In this document: piece by piece, positions 17,270 to 25,591 of the stretch
How positions within the stretch are numbered: the stretch's first letter is position 1
Layout: every line of letters begins with the position of its first letter
Origin: Roseovarius indicus
GTDB taxonomy: Bacteria; Pseudomonadota; Alphaproteobacteria; Rhodobacterales; Rhodobacteraceae
Direction: 5' to 3'
DNA length: 64,000 bases
NCBI RefSeq assembly: GCF_008728195.1
Contig: NZ_CP031598.1
Coordinates: 2,108,001-2,172,000, forward strand
Notes under the pieces: generated by a model
What the model saw: the letters and a program-made list of their open reading frames with translations, nothing else
Told to the model about the DNA's origin: nothing
Databases searched by the model: none
Made by a program: the position numbers and the translations under genes

Positions 17270-18274
17270 TCAGCGCATCCAGTAGCCGTTGCGGCGGATG
17301 GTGTTGCGGATCGCCTGTTCCTTGCGGGGGAGGTTGTCGCGGTCGAAGAGGGCGCGCGCCTTCTGGCCGCGGCCGTGGTAGATCATGAACTTGATCGGGT
17401 CGTATTTCTTGAGGACTTTCTTGACCGGGTTGGGCGAGGCGACCTGTTCCAGCACCTCGACCACGCGGTCGGATTCGCGGGCGTAGAGCAGGGGGAGCAT
17501 CCGGTAATGGCAGGTGATGTCGCCGTCGAGCAGCCCCTCGGGGAGGGTGTCGCGGCCGCCGCCGAGGGAATGGATGGTGAGCGGCAGCGCGACCTGGTCG
17601 AGCCAGGGGTCGAGGGACTGGCAGACAAGCTCGGGCGGTGGATCGTCGCGGATGGCCAATGCGTAGTCGAGGAAGCGCTGGCCGAAGACGCGGGGGCATT
17701 TGTAGAAGAAGAAGCCCGCGTTGAAATAGAGGTAGCGGCGCCAGTATTCGTCGGGTTGCGAAGTGTCGAGCGAGCTTTCGAAGTCAAGGCCGAACTTGTC
17801 GTAGAGGGATTTCCACGTCTGGGTGTAGCCGGGGCCGTAGAGCTCGATTTCGGGCCAGGTGCCTTCGCGGCGGAGCGAGGCGGTGGGGCGGTCGAAGTCG
17901 AAGGGGACGGTGGCGAGGTCGCCGGTGACGAGCGTGTCGGTGTCGAAGAAGACGAAAGGTTCACCCTCGGGCAGGGCGAAGAGGGCTTCGATCTTGTTGC
18001 CGTAGGGGTAGGCCTCGCCGAAATGGTGCGACTCGAAGGGCAGGATTTCGGCGCCGAGGCGGTCGAGCAATTCGAGCGTGTCGTCGCCGCGGATCGTCGG
18101 GTCTTTCTCCCATAGCGGGCCGGGCCGGGGTTCGGCGACGATCAGGCGGCCGGGGAAATCGGGGGAGTTCATCTGCATCGAGGCGGCGAAGAGGATGGCC
18201 TCGTATTGCAGGCGGCCGCCCTGACCGACGATCACGACGTTGAAGGGTTGGTTTTCGCGCACCTTTGCGGCCAT
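17270..18274 (-). CDS. GT-A-like glycosyltransferase, uncharacterised
   Basis: 334 aa from ATG 18274; an in-frame extension to 18355 exists, but MAAKVRENQPFNVVIVGQGG is the natural start of the fold. FFDTDT at residues 109-114 is a DXD-type metal and nucleotide-sugar motif, followed by VTGDLATVPFDFDRPTAS. The tail (KYDPIKFMIYHGRGQKARALF) is basic. This is compatible with a family 8-like or related GT-A transferase, but I cannot name the donor or acceptor. No polysaccharide cluster surrounds it. Confidence 0.6.
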   Translation of the reverse strand: MAAKVRENQPFNVVIVGQGGRLQYEAILFAASMQMNSPDFPGRLIVAEPRPGPLWEKDPTIRGDDTLELLDRLGAEILPFESHHFGEAYPYGNKIEALFALPEGEPFVFFDTDTLVTGDLATVPFDFDRPTASLRREGTWPEIELYGPGYTQTWKSLYDKFGLDFESSLDTSQPDEYWRRYLYFNAGFFFYKCPRVFGQRFLDYALAIRDDPPPELVCQSLDPWLDQVALPLTIHSLGGGRDTLPEGLLDGDITCHYRMLPLLYARESDRVVEVLEQVASPNPVKKVLKKYDPIKFMIYHGRGQKARALFDRDNLPRKEQAIRNTIRRNGYWMR

Positions 18275-18378
18275 ACTCTTGGTGGTCCTGCCTGTCTGCT
18301 CTGGCGTCACTATAGGTGGCGAAGGGCCGGGGCAGAAGGGGGCAGTTGAGGACATTTCATGATGGAAGGATTTGCGGG

Positions 18379-18879
18379 ATGATCGACTGGATACTGGCGG
18401 GGATCGTGCTGGCGTTGGGCGGAGGTGGCGAGACGGACGTGGCAGGCGCAGGTATGACGGACCCGGCGGGGGAAAGCGCGGGCGGGGCGCCGACGGGTTT
18501 CGTCGCCGAGCCGCAGGTGCCGACGGGGCAGTTCACCACCGCCGTGGAGGTGAAGCCGATCCTGCAGGCGACGAAGGCGAACTGGGTCGCGGTGCGGGAA
18601 TACGAGGGGCGGGATCTGCTTTACGTGACGCATCTGCTGAGCTGGCGCTGCGGGATGCACCAGGTGCGGTATGCGATCAATGACGGGCCGATGCAGGTCT
18701 GGCCGCTGCCGCCCTGCCTAGAGGGGACGGCGCAGCCCAATGCCATTCGCGCCGAGGACGGGCTCCCCTATCAGGTGTTCGGGCTGGGCAATGTCGGAAG
18801 CGTGACGGTGGAGATTCTCTTTGACGACCTGACCACCGACAGCGCACGGTTCGAGCGGGCGCAGGTGCTGATGCCGTGA
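18379..18879 (+). CDS. hypothetical exported protein
   Basis: 166 aa from ATG 18379 with GGAAGGA upstream. A short hydrophobic N-terminus (WILAGIVLALGGGG) suggests export or membrane anchoring, followed by a Gly/Ala-rich linker and a compact domain of about 110 residues (VKPILQATKANWVAVREYEG, LLSWRCGMHQVRYAINDGP, LPPCLEG). Two cysteines, C88 and C106 by my estimate, could form a disulfide. I recognise no family. It is divergent from the glycosyltransferase. Confidence 0.6.
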   Translation: MIDWILAGIVLALGGGGETDVAGAGMTDPAGESAGGAPTGFVAEPQVPTGQFTTAVEVKPILQATKANWVAVREYEGRDLLYVTHLLSWRCGMHQVRYAINDGPMQVWPLPPCLEGTAQPNAIRAEDGLPYQVFGLGNVGSVTVEILFDDLTTDSARFERAQVLMP

Positions 18880-18895
18880 GCCAGAAGAGATGAAT

Positions 18896-18928
18896 GCCTC
18901 CGGCGGGGATATTTGGGGCCAGAAGAAA
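18896..18928. repeat. roseobacter-type gene-end motif, copy 1
   Basis: CCTCCGGCGGGGATATTT then GGGGCCAGAAGAA, 17 bp after a stop codon. The same core (GGGATATTT..GGCCAGAAGAA) recurs at 29388-29416, also just after a gene. It overlaps a hairpin AAACAC/GTGTTT at 18926-18949, which could act as a terminator. I remember such sequences as frequent in roseobacter genomes; their function is unknown to me. Confidence 0.55.
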
Positions 18929-19014
18929 CACGGGGTAGAGCCTGTGTTTCCGCTTAAGTTTCCGCGCGATCCGAATATATTGGGCGCGAGGATGTTTCAG
19001 ACAGGGAGTTTTCG

Positions 19015-20091
19015 ATGGCCGATTTGGATGCGCAGGTGCGCGAAAGCCAGGAACAGGTGGAGCAGGCGCAGGCCCGGATTGCCGAGCTGACCAGCCGGAT
19101 CGAGACGGCACGCAGCAAGATCAAGGGCGGCGAGGATGCCACGCTCGACATCGAGAACGCCACGCTGGAAGAGGTGCACGCGCATACCGACACGATGAAT
19201 GCCAATATCGCCGAGCTGATCATGGGGCTCGACGATGTGACCGCCGCGTTTTCGCGCGATTTCGACGAGATGCGCAACAAGACCGGCTGGGAGAGCTTCG
19301 TGGGCGTCTTTTCCAAGGCCAAGGCCGACAGCATGCGGCAGGACCGGATTCGCACGGCCAATATCGACGACAAGCTGCAGGACCTGATTTCGAAGTCGGA
19401 CGTGATCGTGAACCTTCTGGAGGGCCAGCTGACCATGCTGGAAGAGCAGAAGGTGAAGGTGGAGACGAACCTTTCCGAAACGCTCGACGAGCGGGAGGCG
19501 ACGGTGGGCGAGCTGGAGACGCTGCGCGCGGATATCCAGGCGCTGGACCCGGAGATCATCCGGCTGGAGCAGAAGATCGCCAACGAGACGGATGCCGCGG
19601 CGCGGACGAAGCTCGAGACCGAACTGGCGGAGATGAACGCGAAGTACAACGAGAAGGTGCAGCAGGAGCAGGTGAAGCTGGCCAAGAGCCAGACGCTGGA
19701 GCGCTATATCGAGAAGGGCAAGACCTGGGTCGACAGTTTGCAGAACCAGGCGGCGACGCAGATGGTGCTGATCAACAAGCTGCGGACGGACACCAAGCAG
19801 CGGGTGGTGCTGTACGATGCCTTGTCGAAGTCGCTGAAGACCGCGCAGCAGCAGGACGTGGCGCACCGGATCAACGAGATCGGCGTGCAGACCGACCAGG
19901 AGGCGCAGAGCGCCATGGCCGGGATCGGGGCCGCGACCAACCAGCGGATGGCCGACATGATGGAGCAGCACGAGGAGCACATGGTGTTCGCCCGCGAGGT
20001 GCTGGAAGCGAAGGCCAAGGCGGATGAGCGGTTCGCGCGGCGTTTCGCGAAGATCATCGAGAAGCACGACAAGAACCTGTATGGGGCTTAA
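19015..20091 (+). CDS. coiled-coil protein, first gene of an uncharacterised AAA+ cluster
   Basis: 358 aa, almost entirely helical, with no signal peptide. Coiled-coil runs occupy residues 1-45, about 140-240 and 285-350, for example LEEQKVKVETNLSETLDERE and RLEQKIANETDAAARTKLE. The middle segment (AAFSRDFDEMRNKTGWESFVG) may be a globular spacer. The layout is loosely like TelA/KlaA or PspA-type proteins, but I cannot assign a family. The next gene starts one base after its stop. It likely forms the scaffold or oligomer of the cluster (inference). Confidence 0.75.
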   Translation: MADLDAQVRESQEQVEQAQARIAELTSRIETARSKIKGGEDATLDIENATLEEVHAHTDTMNANIAELIMGLDDVTAAFSRDFDEMRNKTGWESFVGVFSKAKADSMRQDRIRTANIDDKLQDLISKSDVIVNLLEGQLTMLEEQKVKVETNLSETLDEREATVGELETLRADIQALDPEIIRLEQKIANETDAAARTKLETELAEMNAKYNEKVQQEQVKLAKSQTLERYIEKGKTWVDSLQNQAATQMVLINKLRTDTKQRVVLYDALSKSLKTAQQQDVAHRINEIGVQTDQEAQSAMAGIGAATNQRMADMMEQHEEHMVFAREVLEAKAKADERFARRFAKIIEKHDKNLYGA

Positions 20092-20334
20092 GTGAGCGAA
20101 GGGAAGGCCATCAAGCTCGTGCTGCGGGTCGTGGTGCGTTACGGTTTGGTGGCCGGCTTCCTGGCCATCGCGATGTTGGCGGCCCGTCACCAGATCTACT
20201 GGCTTTGCATCGCGGGCGTGACCGGGGCGGGTGTCATGATCGCCTATATCATGGCCACCACAAGGGGCGGGGCGGTGACGCTCGACGCCTACAAGGATCA
20301 ACAGATTACGGTAGATCGGAACAAGATTGATTGA
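20092..20334 (+). CDS. small two-helix membrane protein
   Basis: 80 aa with a GTG start immediately after the TAA of the coiled-coil gene. Two hydrophobic helices (YGLVAGFLAIAMLAA and WLCIAGVTGAGVMIAYIMA) are joined by a short loop, and a polar C-terminus follows. Its last codons overlap the next gene by eight bases, so the three genes are probably translationally coupled. No family recognised. Confidence 0.7.
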   Translation: MSEGKAIKLVLRVVVRYGLVAGFLAIAMLAARHQIYWLCIAGVTGAGVMIAYIMATTRGGAVTLDAYKDQQITVDRNKID

Positions 20335-21472
20335 TGAACTGCCACAGAACGCGCGGAGCGCTACGGCCAACGACCATGTCGGGCTGACCGACCTTTACGC
20401 CTCGCGCCGGTATTTCGCCAAGTTCGAGCGGATCACCGGGTATCTGAACCGGGTGGCGGCGGTGATGCAGGCGGACAGCAAGTTCGACAAGGACGAGGTG
20501 GAGGTGCTGACCGCCTATGTGCAGGGCATCGCCTATACCTTCCGGGCGCTGAGCATGAAGTACCTGCTGGTGGGCCGCGATACGGGGCGGTTCTTCGGCT
20601 CGCTGGCGATGGATGTGCGCGAGAGCGGCTTTCCGGTCTTCAACGAGCTGATGGTGATGGCCAATGACGCCCACCAGGCTGGCCGGCACCTGCAGAACAT
20701 GCCCGATGCCGACACGCTGAAGCGGCAGATGGTCGAGCAGATCATTGGCGAGCGGACAATACCCACGAAGCTGCAATTCGCTTTGTCTCAAAGGCTTTAT
20801 TACGAAGAGCTCATGCGGGGGCACCTGTTCTGGGCGCAGAACGACCCCTCGCTTGTATGGCTCAGCGGCATGGGCGACCGGCGGCGCTACATGCTGCACT
20901 GGGCCGTCTACGACAGCCAGGTCAACCTGCCGACGATCTACCTGATGGAACTGGAGGATAGCGGGCGCACGCCGCTCGCCAAGGACGAGCGGCGCTGGCC
21001 TGAGGTGCAGGCGCATCTGATGGGGCAGGCGCTGGGCGGGCTGAAGCTTCTGACCATCGCGCGGGGCATCGACGAGGCGTTCGATGACATTCACCCCAAG
21101 CGACTGCGGCGGCTGCATGTGGGGCCGATGTATTCCCACGCCTATACCAGCCAGAGCGGGCCGATCCGGGATGTTCTGGCCGAGGCGCACGCGCCCGAGG
21201 GGCAGGACTGGGCGCTGGCCTGGACCGACGAGGTGCTGGAAAGCGAGCGGGTGCGCGAGGAGCGCGCAGGCTGGTTCGGGACGGTGGAGCGCGAGGTTTT
21301 CGCGCTCGACCCGTTCTCGGGCCGCGGAGTGGATACCGGGGCCACGCGGACGGAGCGGAGCATCATCCTGCCCGAGCGGCCCTACCAGGTGCTGGCCGAG
21401 AAAGCCCCGGCGGGGTTCGCGGCGGTGACGAAATACGTGGTGAGCCCCGGCGGCCGCGTTTTGCGATATTGA
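20327..21472 (+). CDS. conserved-looking protein of unknown function in AAA+ cluster
   Basis: 381 aa, apparently soluble. The start is probably TTG 20327, inside the end of the previous gene; no good ATG lies near. The sequence is helical (YASRRYFAKFERITGYLNRV, LTAYVQGIAYTFRALSMKYL), then mixed alpha/beta with a basic, aromatic stretch (DRRRYMLHWAVYDSQVNLPT). I recognise no catalytic motif. The tight spacing on both sides ties its function to the neighbours. Confidence 0.72.
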   Translation: MIDELPQNARSATANDHVGLTDLYASRRYFAKFERITGYLNRVAAVMQADSKFDKDEVEVLTAYVQGIAYTFRALSMKYLLVGRDTGRFFGSLAMDVRESGFPVFNELMVMANDAHQAGRHLQNMPDADTLKRQMVEQIIGERTIPTKLQFALSQRLYYEELMRGHLFWAQNDPSLVWLSGMGDRRRYMLHWAVYDSQVNLPTIYLMELEDSGRTPLAKDERRWPEVQAHLMGQALGGLKLLTIARGIDEAFDDIHPKRLRRLHVGPMYSHAYTSQSGPIRDVLAEAHAPEGQDWALAWTDEVLESERVREERAGWFGTVEREVFALDPFSGRGVDTGATRTERSIILPERPYQVLAEKAPAGFAAVTKYVVSPGGRVLRY

Positions 21473-21523
21473 GCGGTGGAATTTGAGTATTTTCGGAAAG
21501 ATGAAAGAACGGGAGGCAGCACG

Positions 21524-21949
21524 TTGAAACGGTTTGGTTTTCTGGTGATCGCGGCCGCCGTTCTGGTGGCGGGCTGCGCCAAGGTGAAGGAGCCGGCCGC
21601 GCCCTCGGCGCAGGTGGTGGCCGAGCGGCTGATGACGCGCAGCGAAAGCCCGGCGCGCGTGCAGCGCTGGCTTTTGTCGCGCGGGTTCCAGCAGATCGAG
21701 CGGACGGGATATGGCGGCGTCTGGCCGCGCACGGGGCCGTGCTTCCAGACAGTCAAGGGGCTGCTCTACCGCGACCGGACGGTGACGCGGGTGTGTTTCG
21801 CGGCCGACCAGTACCCAGTCGTGCTGTTGCGCGAGCGGCAGGGATATTACTGGACGGAGGTCTATCCGAACGATCTGTCCTACAACCTCTACGGCCCCAG
21901 TGGCCTTGGGGCGATTTCCGATGAAACGGTGGAGATATTGAAGCGATGA
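21524..21949 (+). CDS. lipoprotein in AAA+ cluster
   Basis: 141-aa precursor. I place the start at TTG 21524, which gives LKRFGFLVIAAAVLVAGC, a signal peptide with lipobox V-A-G-C; GGGAGG lies eight bases upstream. A GTG at 21476 would add an implausible polar leader. The mature part (about 120 aa) includes RVQRWLLSRGFQQIERTGYG and ERQGYYWTEVYPNDLSYNLY with two further cysteines. Its stop overlaps the AAA+ gene start by four bases. It gives the system a periplasmic or outer-membrane face. Confidence 0.72.
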   Translation: MKRFGFLVIAAAVLVAGCAKVKEPAAPSAQVVAERLMTRSESPARVQRWLLSRGFQQIERTGYGGVWPRTGPCFQTVKGLLYRDRTVTRVCFAADQYPVVLLRERQGYYWTEVYPNDLSYNLYGPSGLGAISDETVEILKR

Positions 21950-23883
21950 GCCTGACGGCCGACACGATGGAGCTTCGCGAGGAGGAGATCGCGAAACATT
22001 ACGAGGCGGCCCAGGCCATGCTGGACGGGTTCGACCACACGCCGCGCGTGGGAAAGCCCCGGGAGACCGAGCAGGAGGAGCGCTCGGCCGGGCTTGGCAC
22101 GCGGCGGCGGTTCCGGACAACGACGCCGGGGCTGGTGACCCGCTCGACGGCGCGGGCCGAGGGGGTGCACCTGCTGCAGACGATCGCGGCGGCAGACGGG
22201 GATGACCCGCTCACGAGCCCGCTGCAGGCGACGGTGATGCACGGGCTGCGCCGGGCGCTGGCGATTGCGCTGGCGGTGGGCGAGGCGTTTGCCGAGGCGA
22301 CGGGGCTGGCCGAGCTGCGGCGGGCGAACCTGGCGGGGTCGCTGGGGGCTGACCGGAAGACGGAGTTCACCGAGCTGATGGGCGCCGAGGCGCTGGCGGT
22401 CAGCCACGTTTTCGCCAATGCGACGGCGTTCCTTTTGGGCCCGCATGGTTCGGAAGTGTCGGTCGAGGTGGGCGAGGTCGAGGAGCTTCTGACCGACAAT
22501 GCGCAGCTGGCGCTGCATGGGCTGTTGTGGGAGCTCGATCAGGATATCGCGGCGATGGCGGGCGACGATGCGCGGCTGGTGGCCGTCGTATCGGCGTTTG
22601 CCGAGCAGGTGATGGAGAAGGTCGCGATCCGGGCGCAGAATACCGGCAGGCTCGGGGCCTTTACCGGGGCGAGCTGGCGGGTGGAGGCGGATGACTTCAC
22701 CATTCGCGGCTTCGAGGCGGCGGCGAAGGGCAAGTCGACCACGCTGACCATGGAGTTCAAGCAGCCGCACGAGGTGGTGGGCAACCATATCGCCAAGTAC
22801 CAGGCGCTGAAGCTGGCGAAGATGATCATGGCCTATGATTTCGACCGGCGGCTGAACCCGTTCGTTGAACTGGGCGGGTTCATCTTCACCTTCATGGGCG
22901 ACGGCAAGCCGGGCACGGGGAAGACCACGCTGATCCGGATGATGGCGGGGCTGATGAACGGGTATTGCGAGGTGGCGGGCTATCCGTTCCGGTACATGAA
23001 CCTCTCCACGGAAAGCATTGATTCCTATCAGGGAAAGAGTGCTCAGAACGCCAAGAGTTTCATCAACACGGTGCTGGATCCGGGGGTGATCGGGTTCGGG
23101 ACGGTCGACGATATCGATCAGCTTGCGGGCAAGCGGGGCGACCGGCAGTCGAGCGCCGGGCAACTGGAGATCACCGCCGTTCTGATGGAGAGCTTTTCGG
23201 GGGCGAATACGGTGGTGCGGGGGAACTGCACCTTCGGGATGTTCTCGAACTACCCGGAGAACGTGGATGACGCATTGCGGCAGCGGGCGGGGGCGCGGTT
23301 CCTGGTCGACGGGCCGCAGACGCGGGAGGATTACATCGACATCCTGCACCTGTTGATGGGGAAGAACCATGACATCCCGCTCGGGAGACATGAACTCTAT
23401 GCTGCGCAGGAGATCAAGAAGGCGGTGGCGGCGTCGTTCGAAAGCCACAGCCGGCCGCATGAGGATGGGCTGATAAAGGTCTATGATCGTGTGGAAAAAG
23501 ACCTCGGCAAGCTGGATACGATTGCCAAGCTGGGCACCTATCTGAAGGGCATCCAGGAAGCGGACGAGCGGTTCACCGGGCGGGCGATCAAGAACATCAC
23601 CGACGCGGTGAAGGTCCGGGCGATGGATTTCGAGTTGCCGGATGAGTGGATGGAAGAGCCGGAGCTGTTCCTCTTCAAACCCTACGAGGAGAAGCTGGGC
23701 ATGATCGAGGAACTGCGCCAGCCGATCACGGTGGAGATGGTGATCCAGGAAATCAACCGCTACGCGGATTCGGAATTCCGCTATGCCGACAAGTCTGACG
23801 AGGTGGCGATCGAGAATATGGTTCGCGAGTTCGGGCGTACGGAGGAGGCCAAGCGGCGGTACTTGGAGGGGAAGGATGGGTGA
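21946..23883 (+). CDS. AAA+ ATPase of uncharacterised cluster
   Basis: 645 aa. The N-terminal 270 residues are a helical domain with no family I know. The AAA+ module follows: Walker A GDGKPGTGKT at 318-327, Walker-B-like VDDID at 387-391, then a second-region-of-homology-like segment (sensor-1 N435 in FSNYPENVDDALRQRAGARF) with candidate arginine fingers R445, R447 and R451. The acid at the end of Walker B is Asp instead of the usual DE. The C-terminal part is helical with a winged or lid-like region. Probably a classical-type AAA+ remodelling ATPase that acts on cluster partners. An ATGA overlap couples it to the lipoprotein gene. Confidence 0.82.
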   Translation: MSLTADTMELREEEIAKHYEAAQAMLDGFDHTPRVGKPRETEQEERSAGLGTRRRFRTTTPGLVTRSTARAEGVHLLQTIAAADGDDPLTSPLQATVMHGLRRALAIALAVGEAFAEATGLAELRRANLAGSLGADRKTEFTELMGAEALAVSHVFANATAFLLGPHGSEVSVEVGEVEELLTDNAQLALHGLLWELDQDIAAMAGDDARLVAVVSAFAEQVMEKVAIRAQNTGRLGAFTGASWRVEADDFTIRGFEAAAKGKSTTLTMEFKQPHEVVGNHIAKYQALKLAKMIMAYDFDRRLNPFVELGGFIFTFMGDGKPGTGKTTLIRMMAGLMNGYCEVAGYPFRYMNLSTESIDSYQGKSAQNAKSFINTVLDPGVIGFGTVDDIDQLAGKRGDRQSSAGQLEITAVLMESFSGANTVVRGNCTFGMFSNYPENVDDALRQRAGARFLVDGPQTREDYIDILHLLMGKNHDIPLGRHELYAAQEIKKAVAASFESHSRPHEDGLIKVYDRVEKDLGKLDTIAKLGTYLKGIQEADERFTGRAIKNITDAVKVRAMDFELPDEWMEEPELFLFKPYEEKLGMIEELRQPITVEMVIQEINRYADSEFRYADKSDEVAIENMVREFGRTEEAKRRYLEGKDG

Positions 23884-23894
23884 GAGTTTGCCAT

Positions 23895-23955
23895 GTAGGG
23901 TGGGTGCAACCCACCTTGCGTCGAGACGGGGGATGGTGGGTTGCACCCACCCTAC
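23895..23955. repeat. perfect 21-bp inverted repeat (REP/MITE-like hairpin) inside the operon
   Basis: The left arm 23895-23915 (GTAGGGTGGGTGCAACCCAC plus C) and the right arm 23935-23955 are exact reverse complements, with a 19-bp loop. Each arm itself contains a smaller GGTGGGT/ACCCACC palindrome. It fills nearly all of the 78-bp gap between the AAA+ stop and the next ATG and ends six bases before that ATG. Sequences of this GTAGGGTGGGTT type are, from memory, widespread repetitive elements in many bacteria. Confidence 0.85.
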
Positions 23956-23961
23956 GCCCTC

Positions 23962-25311
23962 ATGAAACGCCTCATCACATCCGGGCTGATGTTCGGCAAC
24001 CTGATCCACGTGGACAGCCCCGCGCTGGTGGAAAGGTATAACCGGGCGCTGAAGCACCTGACGGGGAAGCAGACGGGCCTTACCGATTTCTACATCGACA
24101 TTTCCGGGTATTCGCCCGAGGTGGGGGACGAGCTGGATGATCCGCTTTACCTGAACCATGCGGGGGTGAACCGGCAGTTCATTCTGCTCACCACGGCGCA
24201 GAAGACTGCGCCGCTGCTGGATGCGAAGTTTTCGACCTCGCGGGGGATTTTGAGGCAGTTCATCGAGGAGAACGAGCCCGCGCTTTTCGCGCTGACCGCG
24301 CGGGATGCGGTGGCGGGGGAGTTGGTGAACTCCGTCTTCGATATGTCTGATCCGAAACGGCTTTTCGATATCCGGCGGATCGTGATCGAGGCGGATACGA
24401 CGAATGGGCGCATCCGGCGGGCGGCGGAGCTGGACCAGAAGGTGAGCAGGTTTCTCAACGAGGAGGATGCGTGGTTCGACGACGTGCTGATCGCCGAGAT
24501 GATCGGGCTGGCGGGCGAGACCGGGGATATCGTGCGCAACCCGGTGTCGCTGAAGAAGATGGAGTTCGAGCAGCGCGATTTCTGGACGGCGCATTTCGGC
24601 GGGCTGTACCTGTTCCAGGATCTGGAACTGCCCGGCGTGATTGCCTCGGCCGGCAAGGAGGGCTTGGGCGATTTGCCGATCGAGTATGTCTTCGGGCTGG
24701 AGGAGCGGAACCGGATCGCCAATTTCCTCGACCTGAACGGATTGGTGGAACCCATTGTAAAGGCGCGAGGAATCGATGCGAGTGCCGTGCTTCGGCAGAA
24801 GATGGATTTCATGATGGTCGACGCGCTGGCCGATGCGGGCGTCGACCTTGCCGGGCGGTCGCGGACGGATATGCGGCGGCTGGCCCGCACCCATGCCAGC
24901 CAGTTGCCGGAGGAGTTTCACGCGCTGGCCGCGTTGTTGAACTGGGCCGAGAGCGGGGGCAAGTGGCCCACCATCGCCAGCGACAGCCCGGCCTATTTCT
25001 ATACGCTCAGGGCCTCGGGTCACAAGGATGCGGACCTGGTGAACATGCTGCTGGCGGAGCTGGCGCCCAAGGATTTCCGGCAGCTTTTCATCTGTCACAA
25101 GGAGCTGTTCTACCGCCGCTATGCGGGGTGGAGCGACACCAAGAAGGCCTATGTGGTCGAGTATCTGCTGAACGAATACCAGGTGGACAAGGTGGGCGCG
25201 CGCAAGGCACTGTTTGGCCGGGACGCGCCCATGGAAGAAGAGATCAAACCGGAGCCGGACATGGACCAGCTGATCGAGCTGGTCGGTCCGTGGGGCCCGG
25301 TAAGGAGGTAA
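23962..25311 (+). CDS. unknown protein in AAA+ cluster, downstream of hairpin
   Basis: 449 aa from ATG 23962. Soluble, mixed helix, rich in acidic residues (EFEQRDFWTAHFGGLYLFQD, EERNRIANFLDLNGLVEP, FICHKELFYRRYAGWSDTKK). No catalytic motif recognised. The start codon has no visible Shine-Dalgarno because the inverted repeat occupies that position; a TTG at 23941 lies within the repeat itself. Translation may therefore depend on coupling or on melting of the hairpin. It is followed by AGGAGG and the next gene. Confidence 0.75.
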   Translation: MKRLITSGLMFGNLIHVDSPALVERYNRALKHLTGKQTGLTDFYIDISGYSPEVGDELDDPLYLNHAGVNRQFILLTTAQKTAPLLDAKFSTSRGILRQFIEENEPALFALTARDAVAGELVNSVFDMSDPKRLFDIRRIVIEADTTNGRIRRAAELDQKVSRFLNEEDAWFDDVLIAEMIGLAGETGDIVRNPVSLKKMEFEQRDFWTAHFGGLYLFQDLELPGVIASAGKEGLGDLPIEYVFGLEERNRIANFLDLNGLVEPIVKARGIDASAVLRQKMDFMMVDALADAGVDLAGRSRTDMRRLARTHASQLPEEFHALAALLNWAESGGKWPTIASDSPAYFYTLRASGHKDADLVNMLLAELAPKDFRQLFICHKELFYRRYAGWSDTKKAYVVEYLLNEYQVDKVGARKALFGRDAPMEEEIKPEPDMDQLIELVGPWGPVRR

Positions 25312-25314
25312 GGC

Positions 25315-25581
25315 ATGGCGGCACTGGCCAAGCTTGTGGTGATTGGCTTCATCGTTCTGACGATTATCTATGTGTGCCTGTCGCTCTATTCCCGCTCTGT
25401 GCGCAAGGGGAAGCTGGAGGAGTGGTGGGAAGAGGAAGGGCGGCCGGGCGACCGGGAGGCCTATATCGAGGCCGGGCTGAAGGATTACGAGGGCTCGCTC
25501 AGGCGGAAGCTTATCTGGGGCGTCTATATCGTGCCGGTCGCGGTGATCGGCGCCGTCATTTATTTTACCAATTTCCACTGA
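25315..25581 (+). CDS. small two-helix membrane protein in AAA+ cluster
   Basis: 88 aa. TM1 (LAKLVVIGFIVLTIIYVCLSLY) and TM2 (LIWGVYIVPVAVIGAVIYF) flank an acidic loop of about 35 residues (EEWWEEEGRPGDREAYIEAG). A strong ribosome binding site AAGGAGG precedes ATG 25315. It resembles the family of small proteins often placed next to DUF1523 genes in Rhodobacteraceae, though I cannot confirm that here. It is probably a membrane partner of the following protein. Confidence 0.72.
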   Translation: MAALAKLVVIGFIVLTIIYVCLSLYSRSVRKGKLEEWWEEEGRPGDREAYIEAGLKDYEGSLRRKLIWGVYIVPVAVIGAVIYFTNFH

Positions 25582-25591
25582 GGCGCGGGCG

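Noticed and set aside
21889..25578. Open frame of 1229 codons on the minus strand, antisense to the AAA+ cluster
   Set aside because: Composition (His/Arg/Pro/Leu-rich, no domains) is that of a frame opposite GC-rich genes; the plus-strand genes have domains, starts and tight spacing.
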